Shown here: in pieces, positions 33,133 to 41,900 of the stretch | Numbering within the stretch: position 1 is the stretch's first letter | Layout: each line of letters begins with the position of its first letter | Source of the DNA: Lactonifactor longoviformis DSM 17459 | GTDB taxonomy: Bacteria; Bacillota; Clostridia; Lachnospirales; Lachnospiraceae | DNA length: 64,000 nucleotides | Assembly (NCBI RefSeq): GCF_900129135.1 | Contig: NZ_FQVI01000003.1 | Span: 1 to 64,000, forward strand | Direction of reading: 5' to 3' | Made by a program: the position numbers and the translations under genes | The notes under the pieces: generated by a model | Database searches by the model: none | Seen by the model: only the letters and a program-made list of their open reading frames with translations | What the model was told of the DNA's origin: nothing

Positions 33133-34731
33133 GTGATCATACAGGCAATTTTGGTAGCGTTAATTTCAACGCTATCCGCATGGTGGTTTTGTACTATAGC
33201 GAATTTTACGTTAATTTATCCATTGGTTTCAGGTTTTTTTGTAGGTGCGGCAATGGGAGATCCGGTGATGGGCGCCCTTTGCGGAGCAAATATCAATCTC
33301 GTATATATGGGATGGATGGCACCCGGAGGAGCACAGCCGTCAAGCATACAGTATGCAGGCGTATTTGGAACGGCAGCGGCAATTTTAGCAGGTTCCAGTG
33401 ATCCAACAATTGCGCTTACATTTGCTGTTCCGTTCTCTATGTTAGGTATGCTGGCTGATCAGTTTGTAAGAACAGTCAATGTTGTATGGGTACATGCAGC
33501 AGAGAAAGCAGCAGAAAAAGGTGATTTGAAAAAGGTTCGTTTTTACAATTTTGTTCCGTCATTTTTTGTTTGCTTTTTTGCTTATGGTGTACCGGCATTT
33601 TTGCTTGTTGGCTATGGAAGCGGCGTCGTAACAACAATTTCTAATGCAATTCCAGAGTCGTTGACAAATGCGCTGGCTGTTGTAGGCGGATTAATGCCGG
33701 CACTTGGTATTGCAATGCTCCTTAAGTTTATGGTGACTAAGAAGCTGGCTGCATTTTTCTTTGCAGGTTATTTCATGGCTGCTTATCTGGGATTAAACAC
33801 TATGGCAATTACAATTTTTTCAGTCTGTATTGCAATTGCATTTTTCTTTTTTGGGCATCAGCCGTCTAATTCGGCGGAAGAAGCAGCAGAAGAAGCAGAA
33901 GAAGCAGCAGCCCTTGCGGAGCCGAAAGTGCGTTTATCTAAGAAGGCACGAGTGTTACATTGGCTTGGAAGCTACTCATGTGAGGCAGCAGTTAACTATG
34001 AGCGTATGATGGGGCTCGGACGTGCATACAGCGGTACATATCTCGTGAAAGACCTTTATCAGACCAAGGAAGAGCAGAGCAGCCGATTAAAAAAATATTT
34101 TACATTTTTTAACACAGAGCCAAGTTTTATCGGACCAGTTATTTTTGGACTGGAAGCATCTATGGAGGAACAGATTGCAAATGGCGTTGACATTAAGGAT
34201 GAGGAATTTAATGCAGTACGCTGCGGATTAATGGGGCCTATGGCAGGTGTTGGAGATGCACTTGTCTATGGAATCGTTGTTCCTATTCTGGCTGCGATAG
34301 GATGCAATATGGCACTTGAGGGCAGTATTGCCGGCCCGCTTTTCTTCTTTATTTTATTCCCGGTTTTGATGTGTATCTGCGGATGGGCGACATATAACAT
34401 CGGTTATAAGCAAGGAAAGAAAGCAATCACAACTTTTCTGTCGTCTGGAATTTTAAATCGAGTGATTGAAGGATGCTCCATGGTTGGACTAATGGTCATT
34501 GGTTGTCTGGCCTTTAGTTATGTAAATGTTTCTACACCATTGTCTTTTACGATTGGAGGATATGGGGCAGCCCTTCAGGATATGTTCGATATGATCTGTG
34601 CAGGAGCACTTCCATTAATCATGACATTATTAACATGGAAATTATTAAAAAAATTCAAAGTAACCTGGGTAGTTTTGATTATGATTCTATTCAGTATAGC
34701 AATGTCATATCTTGGAATTCTTGCTGTGTAG
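33133..34731 (+). CDS. Mannose-family PTS permease, fused EIIC-EIID
   Basis: A 532-residue membrane protein. Residues 1-~240 are an EIIC-Man-type domain (MGDPVMGALCGANINLVYMGW, SIQYAGVFGT). Residues ~273-532 are an EIID-type domain (SYSCEAAVNYERMMGLGRAYS, GLMGPMAGVGDALVYG). An Ala/Glu-rich linker (~244-265) joins them. In most mannose-family systems these are two proteins, so the fusion is uncommon. GTG start with AGGAGG 8 nt upstream. It forms the substrate channel and is followed by EIIA and EIIB genes. The sugar is likely an amino sugar, fructosamine or other conjugate, judged by the downstream deglycase-like gene. Confidence 0.88.
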   Translation: MIIQAILVALISTLSAWWFCTIANFTLIYPLVSGFFVGAAMGDPVMGALCGANINLVYMGWMAPGGAQPSSIQYAGVFGTAAAILAGSSDPTIALTFAVPFSMLGMLADQFVRTVNVVWVHAAEKAAEKGDLKKVRFYNFVPSFFVCFFAYGVPAFLLVGYGSGVVTTISNAIPESLTNALAVVGGLMPALGIAMLLKFMVTKKLAAFFFAGYFMAAYLGLNTMAITIFSVCIAIAFFFFGHQPSNSAEEAAEEAEEAAALAEPKVRLSKKARVLHWLGSYSCEAAVNYERMMGLGRAYSGTYLVKDLYQTKEEQSSRLKKYFTFFNTEPSFIGPVIFGLEASMEEQIANGVDIKDEEFNAVRCGLMGPMAGVGDALVYGIVVPILAAIGCNMALEGSIAGPLFFFILFPVLMCICGWATYNIGYKQGKKAITTFLSSGILNRVIEGCSMVGLMVIGCLAFSYVNVSTPLSFTIGGYGAALQDMFDMICAGALPLIMTLLTWKLLKKFKVTWVVLIMILFSIAMSYLGILAV

Positions 34732-34765
34732 TAAAAGGAACCTGAAAGGTCGGAAAGGGAAAACT

Positions 34766-35161
34766 ATGATAGGAGTACTAATTTTAAGCCATGGAAATCT
34801 TTCAAAAGGACTGGTGCATAGCGCCAAAATGGTGGCTGGATGTTATAAAGGAGCGGCGCAGTTATCCCTTATGCCTGGGGTGGCGCCGGAAGCATTTTTG
34901 GATTCTGTTCAGAAAAAAATTGAAAGCCTTGATCAGGGAAAGGGTGTGTTGATCCTGACAGATATGAAAGGCGGTACCCCTTTCATATCTGCCTGCAAGA
35001 GTTTAAACAGCTACCCGACAGCAATTGTAACAGGTGTAAACTTAAGTATGGCAATGGAAGCTCTGATGAGCAATGAAGATTATGACGATTTAAAAGAATT
35101 TGCGGAAGCTGTGGCTGCAGTTGGGCACCGGGGAATTGAAACAATATTTGAAATTGAATGA
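34766..35161 (+). CDS. Mannose-family PTS EIIA component
   Basis: A 131-residue EIIA-Man domain protein. The phospho-acceptor His9 lies in GVLILSHGNLSKGLV. The fold continues with LTDMKGGTPFISACKSL. It accepts phosphate from HPr and passes it to EIIB. GGAAAGGGA precedes ATG 34766; the longer frame starting inside the permease gene is not preferred. EIIB follows after 19 nt. Confidence 0.88.
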   Translation: MIGVLILSHGNLSKGLVHSAKMVAGCYKGAAQLSLMPGVAPEAFLDSVQKKIESLDQGKGVLILTDMKGGTPFISACKSLNSYPTAIVTGVNLSMAMEALMSNEDYDDLKEFAEAVAAVGHRGIETIFEIE

Positions 35162-35180
35162 TACAACGTGAGGTAAAAAT

Positions 35181-35657
35181 ATGATTGAGAATTTACTACT
35201 GTTTCGCATTGATGAACGAATGACGCACGGACAGGTTATGATTTCTTATATGAAGAAATATCCTGCAAAAAATATTGTTTGTATTGATGATGCAACGGCA
35301 AAGGATCCCTTTGTAACCAGCATCATTAAGATGAGCGCTCCGTCAGGGGTAACCATTGATGTGGTTAACGTGAAAAAAGGGGCGGAAGTATTAAAAACTG
35401 GATTAAAGTCTCCAACAATTGTGTTGGCAAAAACTCCTTTAACAGTGAAGAAGCTGCGTGAAGAAGGGGCGGCAGTTGATGAATTCATTATCGGAGGAAT
35501 TGCAGACGCATCAAACCGGAAGCGTTTCTATAAAAGCATTTTTATTTCACAGGAAGAGGCAGATGCAGTGAAACAGATGATTTCGGAAGGTGTTTCCATA
35601 GATGTACAGATCGTGGTAAGCGATAAACGCATTCCGGCATCTACATTGCTTAAATAG
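35181..35657 (+). CDS. Mannose-family PTS EIIB component
   Basis: A 158-residue EIIB-Man/Lev protein. LFRIDERMTHGQVMISY contains the catalytic His16, and VCIDDATAKDPF, VLAKTPLTVKKL and EFIIGGIADASNRKRF follow the family pattern. It transfers phosphate to the incoming sugar. Placed after EIIA, completing A-B and CD components. Ends 26 nt before the DeoC-like gene. Confidence 0.9.
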   Translation: MIENLLLFRIDERMTHGQVMISYMKKYPAKNIVCIDDATAKDPFVTSIIKMSAPSGVTIDVVNVKKGAEVLKTGLKSPTIVLAKTPLTVKKLREEGAAVDEFIIGGIADASNRKRFYKSIFISQEEADAVKQMISEGVSIDVQIVVSDKRIPASTLLK

Positions 35658-35683
35658 ATATTAAAATTTTTGGAGGTTGTATT

Positions 35684-36364
35684 ATGGAGTTATTATCAGT
35701 AAAAGAGTTGGCAAAATATTTAGATCATGTTATAGAAATTGATCATGATTTTGAAGAGCAGACAGCCTTTGCAAGAAATTATGGAGTTGCATGTTGTGCG
35801 GTTGCAGAAAACAATGTGGCAGATATTAAGGCTTTATTGAAGAATTCCGGGGTAATGGTCAGCGGAGCGGTTGCGTTCCCGGGCGGAGACAGTATGCCGG
35901 ATGCGAAGATTATAGATGTTCAGAGATGCATTGATCTGGGAGCAGATGAAGTCGACTATGTCATAAATCTGACAGAACTTAAACAGCACCGATGGTGTAT
36001 GGTTGAGGAAGAGATGGGCAGGATTGCAGAATTATGCCGTAAGAACGGTGTGGCGGATAAAGCAATTATTGAAACGTGTCTGCTGACCCGGGAAGAAAAA
36101 ATCCGTGTTTGTGAAATTGCAAAAGAAGTCAGGCCTGCATTTATTAAAACATCTACAGGTATGCGTTCGGCAGGTGCGTCTGTGGAAGATGTACGGCTGC
36201 TCAGATCTATTGTAGGGGATAGCTGTAAGATTAAAGCAGCAGGCGGAATCAGAACCTATTATATAGCACTTGCAATGATAGAGGCAGGCGCAGATCGTAT
36301 GGGAACCAGCTCAGCTAAAAAACTTCTTGATGGGTATGCGGCATATCTTGAGTCTTTAAAATAA
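35684..36364 (+). CDS. deoC: DeoC-type deoxyribose-phosphate aldolase family protein
   Basis: A 226-residue class I aldolase barrel. The Schiff-base lysine is in FIKTSTGM, and the second key Lys is in CKIKAAGGIR; DEVDYVINLTELK and AVAFPGGDSMPDAK are typical. DeoC cleaves 2-deoxyribose-5-phosphate to glyceraldehyde-3-phosphate and acetaldehyde, but relatives in PTS operons act on other phosphorylated ketoses. TTGGAGG precedes the start. It probably cleaves a phosphorylated product of this PTS pathway. An inverted repeat follows before the deglycase gene. Confidence 0.85.
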   Translation: MELLSVKELAKYLDHVIEIDHDFEEQTAFARNYGVACCAVAENNVADIKALLKNSGVMVSGAVAFPGGDSMPDAKIIDVQRCIDLGADEVDYVINLTELKQHRWCMVEEEMGRIAELCRKNGVADKAIIETCLLTREEKIRVCEIAKEVRPAFIKTSTGMRSAGASVEDVRLLRSIVGDSCKIKAAGGIRTYYIALAMIEAGADRMGTSSAKKLLDGYAAYLESLK

Positions 36365-36370
36365 TACTTA

Positions 36371-36418
36371 CCCTGACAGTGCTTTGCTGGAAACGCACGG
36401 ATACTGTCAGGGAAAAAA
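36371..36418 (+). terminator. Intra-operon hairpin between deoC and the deglycase-like gene
   Basis: CCCTGACAGT (36371-36380) is the exact complement of ACTGTCAGGG (36403-36412), with a 22-nt loop and then AAAAAA (not T). Stable hairpin that may tune mRNA stability or attenuate expression. Confidence 0.5.
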
Positions 36419-36431
36419 GGAGGAGTTGATT

Positions 36432-37457
36432 ATGCCGAAGCATGAAGAAATGTATAAATTCGATGATCAGAAATTTTTGCTTGATGGAATAAAAGTGTAT
36501 GCCCTTCGCGTTCCCATTGAAATGATAGCGGATAAGCTTGCGCAAAAAGAGTATAAAAACATTATTCTTTCCGGAGTAGGCGGAACAACTGCTGAAATGT
36601 ATGCAGTATGCAGAATCATTGAAAAGTATTCTGATATACCAGTCTACCTGCTGAATGCCGCAGAGGCGCTTGCAGAGAAAGACAGACGGATCACAAGAAA
36701 TTCTCTTGTCCTCACAGCTTCAAAATCCGGAGATACACCAGAAACAGTATCGTTATGTTGGTACGCAAAAAAAACGGGGGCAACCATAGTATCTTTTGTA
36801 TCCATGGAACATTGTCCACTTGCCGAAGCTTCTGACTACAAAATTGTATCTGCGGAAGAAGGAATGGAAAACACCTATATGAGATTATATTTGTTTATAC
36901 TTCGTTTTCTGTACCGGAAAGGGGATTTCCAAAACTATGAAAGATTTGCAGATCAAATGAAATCCCTCCATTCCGATGCCCTCCGTATTAAACATGCATA
37001 TGATAGGGTTGCGGATGCGAATGCAGAAAAATACTGGCAGGAGCCATACCAGATATGGATAGGCAGCGATATAGTATTTGGGGAAATGACATTGCTGACA
37101 ATGTGCATTCTGGAAGAAATGCAATGGATGAGAAACCGTCTCGTCAGCTCATCGGAGTTCTTTCATGGAGCATTAGAGCTGGTGGAAAAGGATGTTATGG
37201 TAACTCTTGTAAAGGGACTGGGACCATGCAGAGCCTTAGATGAGCGAGTGGAGAAATTTTTGCAGGGAAGAACCCAGAAGCTTGTGATAGTAGATCTGGA
37301 AGAACTGAAATTTACAGGAATTGATGAAGAATTCCAGTATATTCTTTCCCCTATTATCCTATCAAATGTTATGGCAGGAAGGTATTGCTGGAACCTGGAA
37401 AAACATTCCGGCCATGATTTGTCAATCAGGAGATATTATCGGCAGTTTAAATATTAA
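36432..37457 (+). CDS. SIS-domain sugar isomerase/deglycase (FrlB/fructosamine-6-phosphate deglycase-like)
   Basis: A 341-residue double-SIS protein of the GlmS-isomerase/FrlB type. The first SIS domain has IILSGVGGTTAEMYAVCRIIE and LTASKSGDTPETVSL; the second has IWIGSDIVFGEM. SSEFFHGALELVEKD contains a His/Glu set like those in FrlB deglycases, which cleave 6-phosphofructosamines to glucose-6-phosphate and the free amine. AGGAGG-like site precedes ATG 36432. With mannose-family PTS upstream this resembles Gfr-type glucoselysine/fructosamine use, but other sugar-amine products are possible. Confidence 0.8.
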   Translation: MPKHEEMYKFDDQKFLLDGIKVYALRVPIEMIADKLAQKEYKNIILSGVGGTTAEMYAVCRIIEKYSDIPVYLLNAAEALAEKDRRITRNSLVLTASKSGDTPETVSLCWYAKKTGATIVSFVSMEHCPLAEASDYKIVSAEEGMENTYMRLYLFILRFLYRKGDFQNYERFADQMKSLHSDALRIKHAYDRVADANAEKYWQEPYQIWIGSDIVFGEMTLLTMCILEEMQWMRNRLVSSSEFFHGALELVEKDVMVTLVKGLGPCRALDERVEKFLQGRTQKLVIVDLEELKFTGIDEEFQYILSPIILSNVMAGRYCWNLEKHSGHDLSIRRYYRQFKY

Positions 37458-37479
37458 TATTAGGGAAGGGGATAATAAA

Positions 37480-38265
37480 ATGGACAGAATCTTCTTTTTT
37501 GACATTGACGGGACTGTTTACCGTAATACGGTTGGCGTTACAGAAAAAACTAAAAAGGCGTTTGAACGGTTGCAAAAACAGGGAGATTATGTCTTTTTCT
37601 CGACAGGCCGTCTGGCGCCATCCATAGAACCGGAATTTTATGACGTTCTGTACGATGGATATGTAGGGGGAAACGGAACACAAATTGTGTTTCGGGAGAA
37701 GCAGATTCTGAATATTCCCATGGACGTTACACTTCTGGATCAAGTTATTTGCTTCGCCCGCCAAGAGAATAGGGCGTTTGTATTAGAGGGAAGTGAGGAG
37801 TTGTACTCCGATTCTGTAGAATGTAAAACACCACTGTTTCATTACGGGTTTTACAAACAGTTGCTGGGTAAAAAAATGAGAGAGGTTGACGCAAAAGGAC
37901 GTTCAGCAAATAAAATAACGCTGATATTAGATGACAGGCCATTTGAACCGAAACAGTACAACAATATAATGGATAGGATTAAATGCATTGTTCACGAGAA
38001 TGAATGCGTTGAGATGGGGCCTAAATATTGCAGCAAAGCGAGCGGTGCAGATATTGTTTTACGCAGCCTGGGGATTTTGCGGGAGAACAGTTTTGCATTT
38101 GGCGACAGTAGAAATGATTTAGAAATCTTGGAATATGCCGGCTGTGGAGTAGCTATGGGAGATGCGCCTGATGTAGTGAAAGAAAAAGCAGATTTTGTGA
38201 CTGGTACAGTGGAAGAAGATGGAATATCCAGGGCACTGGAGTGCTTGGGTATATGGGATACATAA
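37480..38265 (+). CDS. Cof-type HAD-superfamily phosphatase
   Basis: A 261-residue HAD IIB phosphatase. FFFDIDGTVYRN holds the nucleophile, FFSTGR the second motif, and FAFGDSRNDLEIL the C-terminal metal-binding motif. It would remove phosphate from a pathway intermediate or recycle the inducer. GGGAAGGGG lies just before ATG 37480. It follows the deglycase-like gene by 22 nt and precedes the SorC regulator by 19 nt, so it belongs to the PTS operon. Confidence 0.86.
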   Translation: MDRIFFFDIDGTVYRNTVGVTEKTKKAFERLQKQGDYVFFSTGRLAPSIEPEFYDVLYDGYVGGNGTQIVFREKQILNIPMDVTLLDQVICFARQENRAFVLEGSEELYSDSVECKTPLFHYGFYKQLLGKKMREVDAKGRSANKITLILDDRPFEPKQYNNIMDRIKCIVHENECVEMGPKYCSKASGADIVLRSLGILRENSFAFGDSRNDLEILEYAGCGVAMGDAPDVVKEKADFVTGTVEEDGISRALECLGIWDT

Positions 38266-38284
38266 TAAATACAGAGGGTAAAAA

Positions 38285-39274
38285 ATGTTGGATAAAGTTT
38301 ATGAACAATCATTGAATTTGTTAGTGAAGGCGGCATATTACTACTATAATGTGGGATTGCCACAGAGTGATATCAGCGAAAAGCTAGGCGTGTCAGTGCC
38401 TACAGTTTCCAGATTGCTAAAAAAAACGAAAGACAAACATATTGTAGAATTCTGTATACCAAGTCAATATATCGAGTGCTTTCATGTAGAACAAGAGTTA
38501 AAGGCGAGACTGGGAATCAAGGAAGTGATTGTTTCTCCAATAAATGCAAAGGCGGATGGCATTTTGGAAAAAGAGGTAAAACAAAATGTCGCTTTAGAGG
38601 GCGCCCGTTATCTGCAGCGAATGATTACAAAAGAAGATGTTCTTGGCATTGGATGGGGACGTACCATGTATTATCTAATTCATTATCTTAATCCCAGTCA
38701 GAAGATTGAAGCTTCTTTTCTAACACTTCACGGAAGTATTTCGGAAGCTGTATGTAATCTTGATACACAATCTTTAGTTTCCCGCGCAAGTATGGCATTT
38801 GGCGGACGTAGATACAGCCTTATGTCGAAGGCTTCTGTCAGAAGCGCAGAACATCTTCAGAAAATATGGAAATCGGAAAGTGGAAGAAAAATAAAAGAAT
38901 ATTTTGAGGCCATAACAATTTCCGTATGTGGAGTAGGATGCTGGTATCCAAAGCTGGACTCTCCCTTAGCTAAAGAAGAGTATCTTACGAAAGAAGTAAT
39001 TGAAGAATTGAAGAATAAGAGAGTATGTGCAGATCTGGCCCTTCATTTTATTGATCTTGACGGCAACGAATGCAATACAACACTGAAACAGACAACCCTT
39101 ACAATTGATTTGGAAACATACCGGAAGATTTCTACTAAAATAGTAGTGGCATCAGGAGGTTTAAAGAAGGATGCAATCCTGGCGTTATTAAAAGGAAAAC
39201 TGGTGGATGTTCTGGTGATAGATTATGAACTGGCAGAACGCCTTTATGAACATCTGGAAGTTAACCGGTTATAA
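38285..39274 (+). CDS. SorC-family (DeoR-like) sugar-binding transcriptional regulator
   Basis: A 329-residue regulator. The N-terminal HTH (~20-55) includes GLPQSDISEKLGVSVPTVSRLL. The rest is a SorC sugar-phosphate-binding domain: DVLGIGWGRTMYYLIHYL, VCGVGCWYPKLDSPL and VVASGGLKKDAILALLKGKL. It senses a phosphorylated sugar of the same pathway, in addition to the PTS-level control by the LevR-like protein. AGAGGGT precedes the ATG. Located inside the operon it probably controls. Confidence 0.87.
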   Translation: MLDKVYEQSLNLLVKAAYYYYNVGLPQSDISEKLGVSVPTVSRLLKKTKDKHIVEFCIPSQYIECFHVEQELKARLGIKEVIVSPINAKADGILEKEVKQNVALEGARYLQRMITKEDVLGIGWGRTMYYLIHYLNPSQKIEASFLTLHGSISEAVCNLDTQSLVSRASMAFGGRRYSLMSKASVRSAEHLQKIWKSESGRKIKEYFEAITISVCGVGCWYPKLDSPLAKEEYLTKEVIEELKNKRVCADLALHFIDLDGNECNTTLKQTTLTIDLETYRKISTKIVVASGGLKKDAILALLKGKLVDVLVIDYELAERLYEHLEVNRL

Positions 39275-39299
39275 ATATGCGCAAAAAGAAAGAGGTTAT

Positions 39300-40181
39300 A
39301 TGATACTTATGAATGGAAAGTTATCTATGCGGCACAAAGCGATGGGAGCGCTTATTATCTGTGCGCTGCTTTGGAGCACATCAGGATTTGCACTCAAATC
39401 TGTGACAACTTTAGACAGTATGCGGGTATCAGGATACAGATGCCTGATAGCAGCGGTTTTTTTGATTTTAGTTCAGGGAAAGCCCAGAATAGAGAAGAAA
39501 AATAAATGGTTTTGGACCGGCTGTGTGGCTTATGCGGTTGCATCGTATTTGATTGTCCAGGCAAATGCTCTGACAACCGCAGCAAATGCGATTATTTTAC
39601 AATATATAGCACCTGTATTTGTATGTGTATTTTCCGTAATATTTCTTCATGAGAAAATGAGGAGAAGCAATTTTGTGGTTATAGGTGCGGTACTCATTGG
39701 TCTTATTTTGTTTTTTCAGGAGTCGCTTAGTGTGAATATGGCACATACTGTGGGAAATATAGTTGCTGTGATGGTCGGTTTTGTGATGGCGCTTCAGGCT
39801 ATATCAGTATGCCAGGTGCAGAATGTGAAGGTAGTGCGCTCTGTGGTCATGTTGGGAAGCTTGTTGAACTTTATATTATGTCTTCCATTTATGCAGCATA
39901 CACCGGCGCCGCTAAGTGATTATCTTTGGATTTTATTTTTAGGGATTTTTCAGTTAGGGCTATCTTATTCCATATATTCGTGGGCTGTTAATTATCTTTC
40001 TCCTTTGGAAGTAATACTGATACCTGCCATAGAACCCTTGGCTAATCCTGTATTAACACTGCTCATACGGGGAGAGAAGATGACGATGAATACGATAGCA
40101 GGAGGAATCATTGTGGTTGGCTCCATAACCGTGTGGAGCTTTTGGAAGGAAATCAGACGAAAAGATAAGCGGGTGGCTTAA
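39300..40181 (+). CDS. EamA/DMT-family membrane transporter
   Basis: A 293-residue carrier with about 10 membrane segments: GALIICALLWSTSGFALK at the start, ALTTAANAIILQYIAPVFVCVF, and IIVVGSITVWSF at the end. Two EamA repeats fit. AAGAAAGAGG just before ATG 39300 supports this start over the earlier one inside the regulator gene. It may export a product (such as an amine, lactone or sugar derivative) of the PTS pathway. Located between the SorC gene and the PF09370 genes. Confidence 0.8.
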   Translation: MILMNGKLSMRHKAMGALIICALLWSTSGFALKSVTTLDSMRVSGYRCLIAAVFLILVQGKPRIEKKNKWFWTGCVAYAVASYLIVQANALTTAANAIILQYIAPVFVCVFSVIFLHEKMRRSNFVVIGAVLIGLILFFQESLSVNMAHTVGNIVAVMVGFVMALQAISVCQVQNVKVVRSVVMLGSLLNFILCLPFMQHTPAPLSDYLWILFLGIFQLGLSYSIYSWAVNYLSPLEVILIPAIEPLANPVLTLLIRGEKMTMNTIAGGIIVVGSITVWSFWKEIRRKDKRVA

Positions 40182-40199
40182 AAAGGAAAAGGTGACAAT

Positions 40200-41045
40200 A
40201 TGGATAAATATTTCTCTAAAAAGACGATTATTTCTTTGATGGAAAAGTTAAAAACAGGGTGTCGTCCCATTTTGGTAACAACAGCAGGTATAGGGTTATC
40301 TGCTAAATTTGAACAGCGTGGTAATACAGATATGATTGCAGTCAGCAGTTCCAGTATTTTGGAAATGGACGGACATCATCCTTTGATTTCCATGCTTCCA
40401 TATGGAAATGCAAATGAAATGGTTTTAAAGACAGTGAAGAGAATTGTATCGCAAGTAGCAGATATACCGCTTATGGCAGGAATTTGTGCGACAGATCCAA
40501 CAACAGATTTGCAAACTTTGCTGGATGAACTTGCATTTTATAAAGTATCGGCCATTTATAATACGCCAAGTGTTGGAATCTATGAGGGAGAAGCAAAGTG
40601 GCAGCTTGAGAAAGCAGGCGTCAAATATGAAGATGAACTTGCTGCATTAGTTTATGCGTCTGAAAGAGGATTTTACACAATGGCAAATGTTTTTACTATG
40701 GAGCAGGCGGAACTGGCAGTGCAGACAAATATTGATGCAGTTGTCTGTGATTTGGGATTTACAATATCACCGGAGGAAGATAGAGAGGAGTATCTGACAG
40801 AAGAGTATGTGGTAGAAAAATTACAGAGATTGACAAGAGCCGTCAGAGCAGCATCAGCAGATAAAATCGTATTCGTACACGGAGGATTAATCAATACACC
40901 AGAGGCGGCCCGCCATATTCTGCCCCGTACAGGGGCAATAGGGCTAGTGCTGGATTCGGCAGTCGAGCGGATACCAGTGGAAGTCCCACTTATGAAAGCA
41001 GTACAGGAGTTTAAAAATATATCGCTGTATTCCGGAAAGGAGTAA
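40200..41045 (+). CDS. PF09370 TIM-barrel protein (PEP-hydrolase-like), copy 1
   Basis: A 281-residue TIM-barrel protein of the PF09370 family, which is also the C-terminal part of plant Tm-1. Shared family features are TTAGIGLSAKFEQRG near residue 30, SMLPYGNANEMVLK, MAGICATDP and the signature HGGLINTPEAARHIL with DSAVERIPVE. The biochemical reaction of the family is not settled. Two paralogues (41049 and 43267) flank a UPF0261 gene. 19 nt after the EamA transporter gene. Confidence 0.82.
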   Translation: MDKYFSKKTIISLMEKLKTGCRPILVTTAGIGLSAKFEQRGNTDMIAVSSSSILEMDGHHPLISMLPYGNANEMVLKTVKRIVSQVADIPLMAGICATDPTTDLQTLLDELAFYKVSAIYNTPSVGIYEGEAKWQLEKAGVKYEDELAALVYASERGFYTMANVFTMEQAELAVQTNIDAVVCDLGFTISPEEDREEYLTEEYVVEKLQRLTRAVRAASADKIVFVHGGLINTPEAARHILPRTGAIGLVLDSAVERIPVEVPLMKAVQEFKNISLYSGKE

Positions 41046-41048
41046 GTT

Positions 41049-41900
41049 ATGGCGAAACGTTATACAAGACAGGAGATACATCTAAGAATAGGAGCACAGT
41101 TAAGGCAGCAACATCCTATCGTAATATCTGGTGCAGGAACAGGAATTTCTGCAAAATTTGCAGAAAAAGGCGGAGCAGATATGATTGGGATTTATAATTC
41201 AGGGCGTTTCCGCATGGACGGACACAATTCAGGGTGTGGGCAGATGTATTTTAGCAGTGCAAACGAAGAGATACTAAAGCTTGCCAAAAGGATAATGCCT
41301 GTAATACACGAGGTACCAGTGATAGCAGGGATTGCGGGCAATGATCCGTCAATTGATATGGAAATATATTTCAGAACATTACAATTTTATGGATTTTCAG
41401 CAGTTATGAACTTTCCTACCTGTGGGGATTTCCTTGGGTTTTTACAGACAACCACGGAAGAGATGGATGAATACGGCATTGGATTTCAACAGGAGGCAGA
41501 CGCGCTTGCTCTGGCGCGTGAGATGGGAATGTTTACTTTAGGATATGCTTTTACACTTGAACAGGCCGAGAAACTTGGAAAAGCCGGTATTGATGTTCTG
41601 ATTTGTCATCTTGGTTTAACACAGGGCGGTATAGGAGGACCGGCTGCGGGAGAGTGCTCTGTCAGCCTTGAGTCAGCGGCAAAAACAGTTACAGAATTTG
41701 AAGCTGCAGCAAAGAAATATAACAAAGACATTTTATTAATGGCCCATGGCGGACCGATTTCTTCACCTGAAGATACAAAATATATCTATGCACACACGAA
41801 TTCTATTGGTTTTTTAGGCGCATCCAGCATTGAAAGAATACCTGTAGAGCAGCCTATTTTGGAAGCAGTGAAACAATTTAAAGACATTGTGATGGAATAG
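41049..41900 (+). CDS. PF09370 TIM-barrel protein, copy 2
   Basis: A 283-residue paralogue of the gene just upstream. Its motifs are closest to the family norm: ISGAGTGISAKFAEKGGADMIG, NSGRFRMDGHNSG, IAGIAGNDPSIDM, PTCGDFLG, CHLGLTQGG and MAHGGPISSPEDTKYIY with SSIERIPVE. Starts 3 nt after copy 1 and ends directly against the UPF0261 start, so the three are translationally coupled. Confidence 0.85.
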   Translation: MAKRYTRQEIHLRIGAQLRQQHPIVISGAGTGISAKFAEKGGADMIGIYNSGRFRMDGHNSGCGQMYFSSANEEILKLAKRIMPVIHEVPVIAGIAGNDPSIDMEIYFRTLQFYGFSAVMNFPTCGDFLGFLQTTTEEMDEYGIGFQQEADALALAREMGMFTLGYAFTLEQAEKLGKAGIDVLICHLGLTQGGIGGPAAGECSVSLESAAKTVTEFEAAAKKYNKDILLMAHGGPISSPEDTKYIYAHTNSIGFLGASSIERIPVEQPILEAVKQFKDIVME

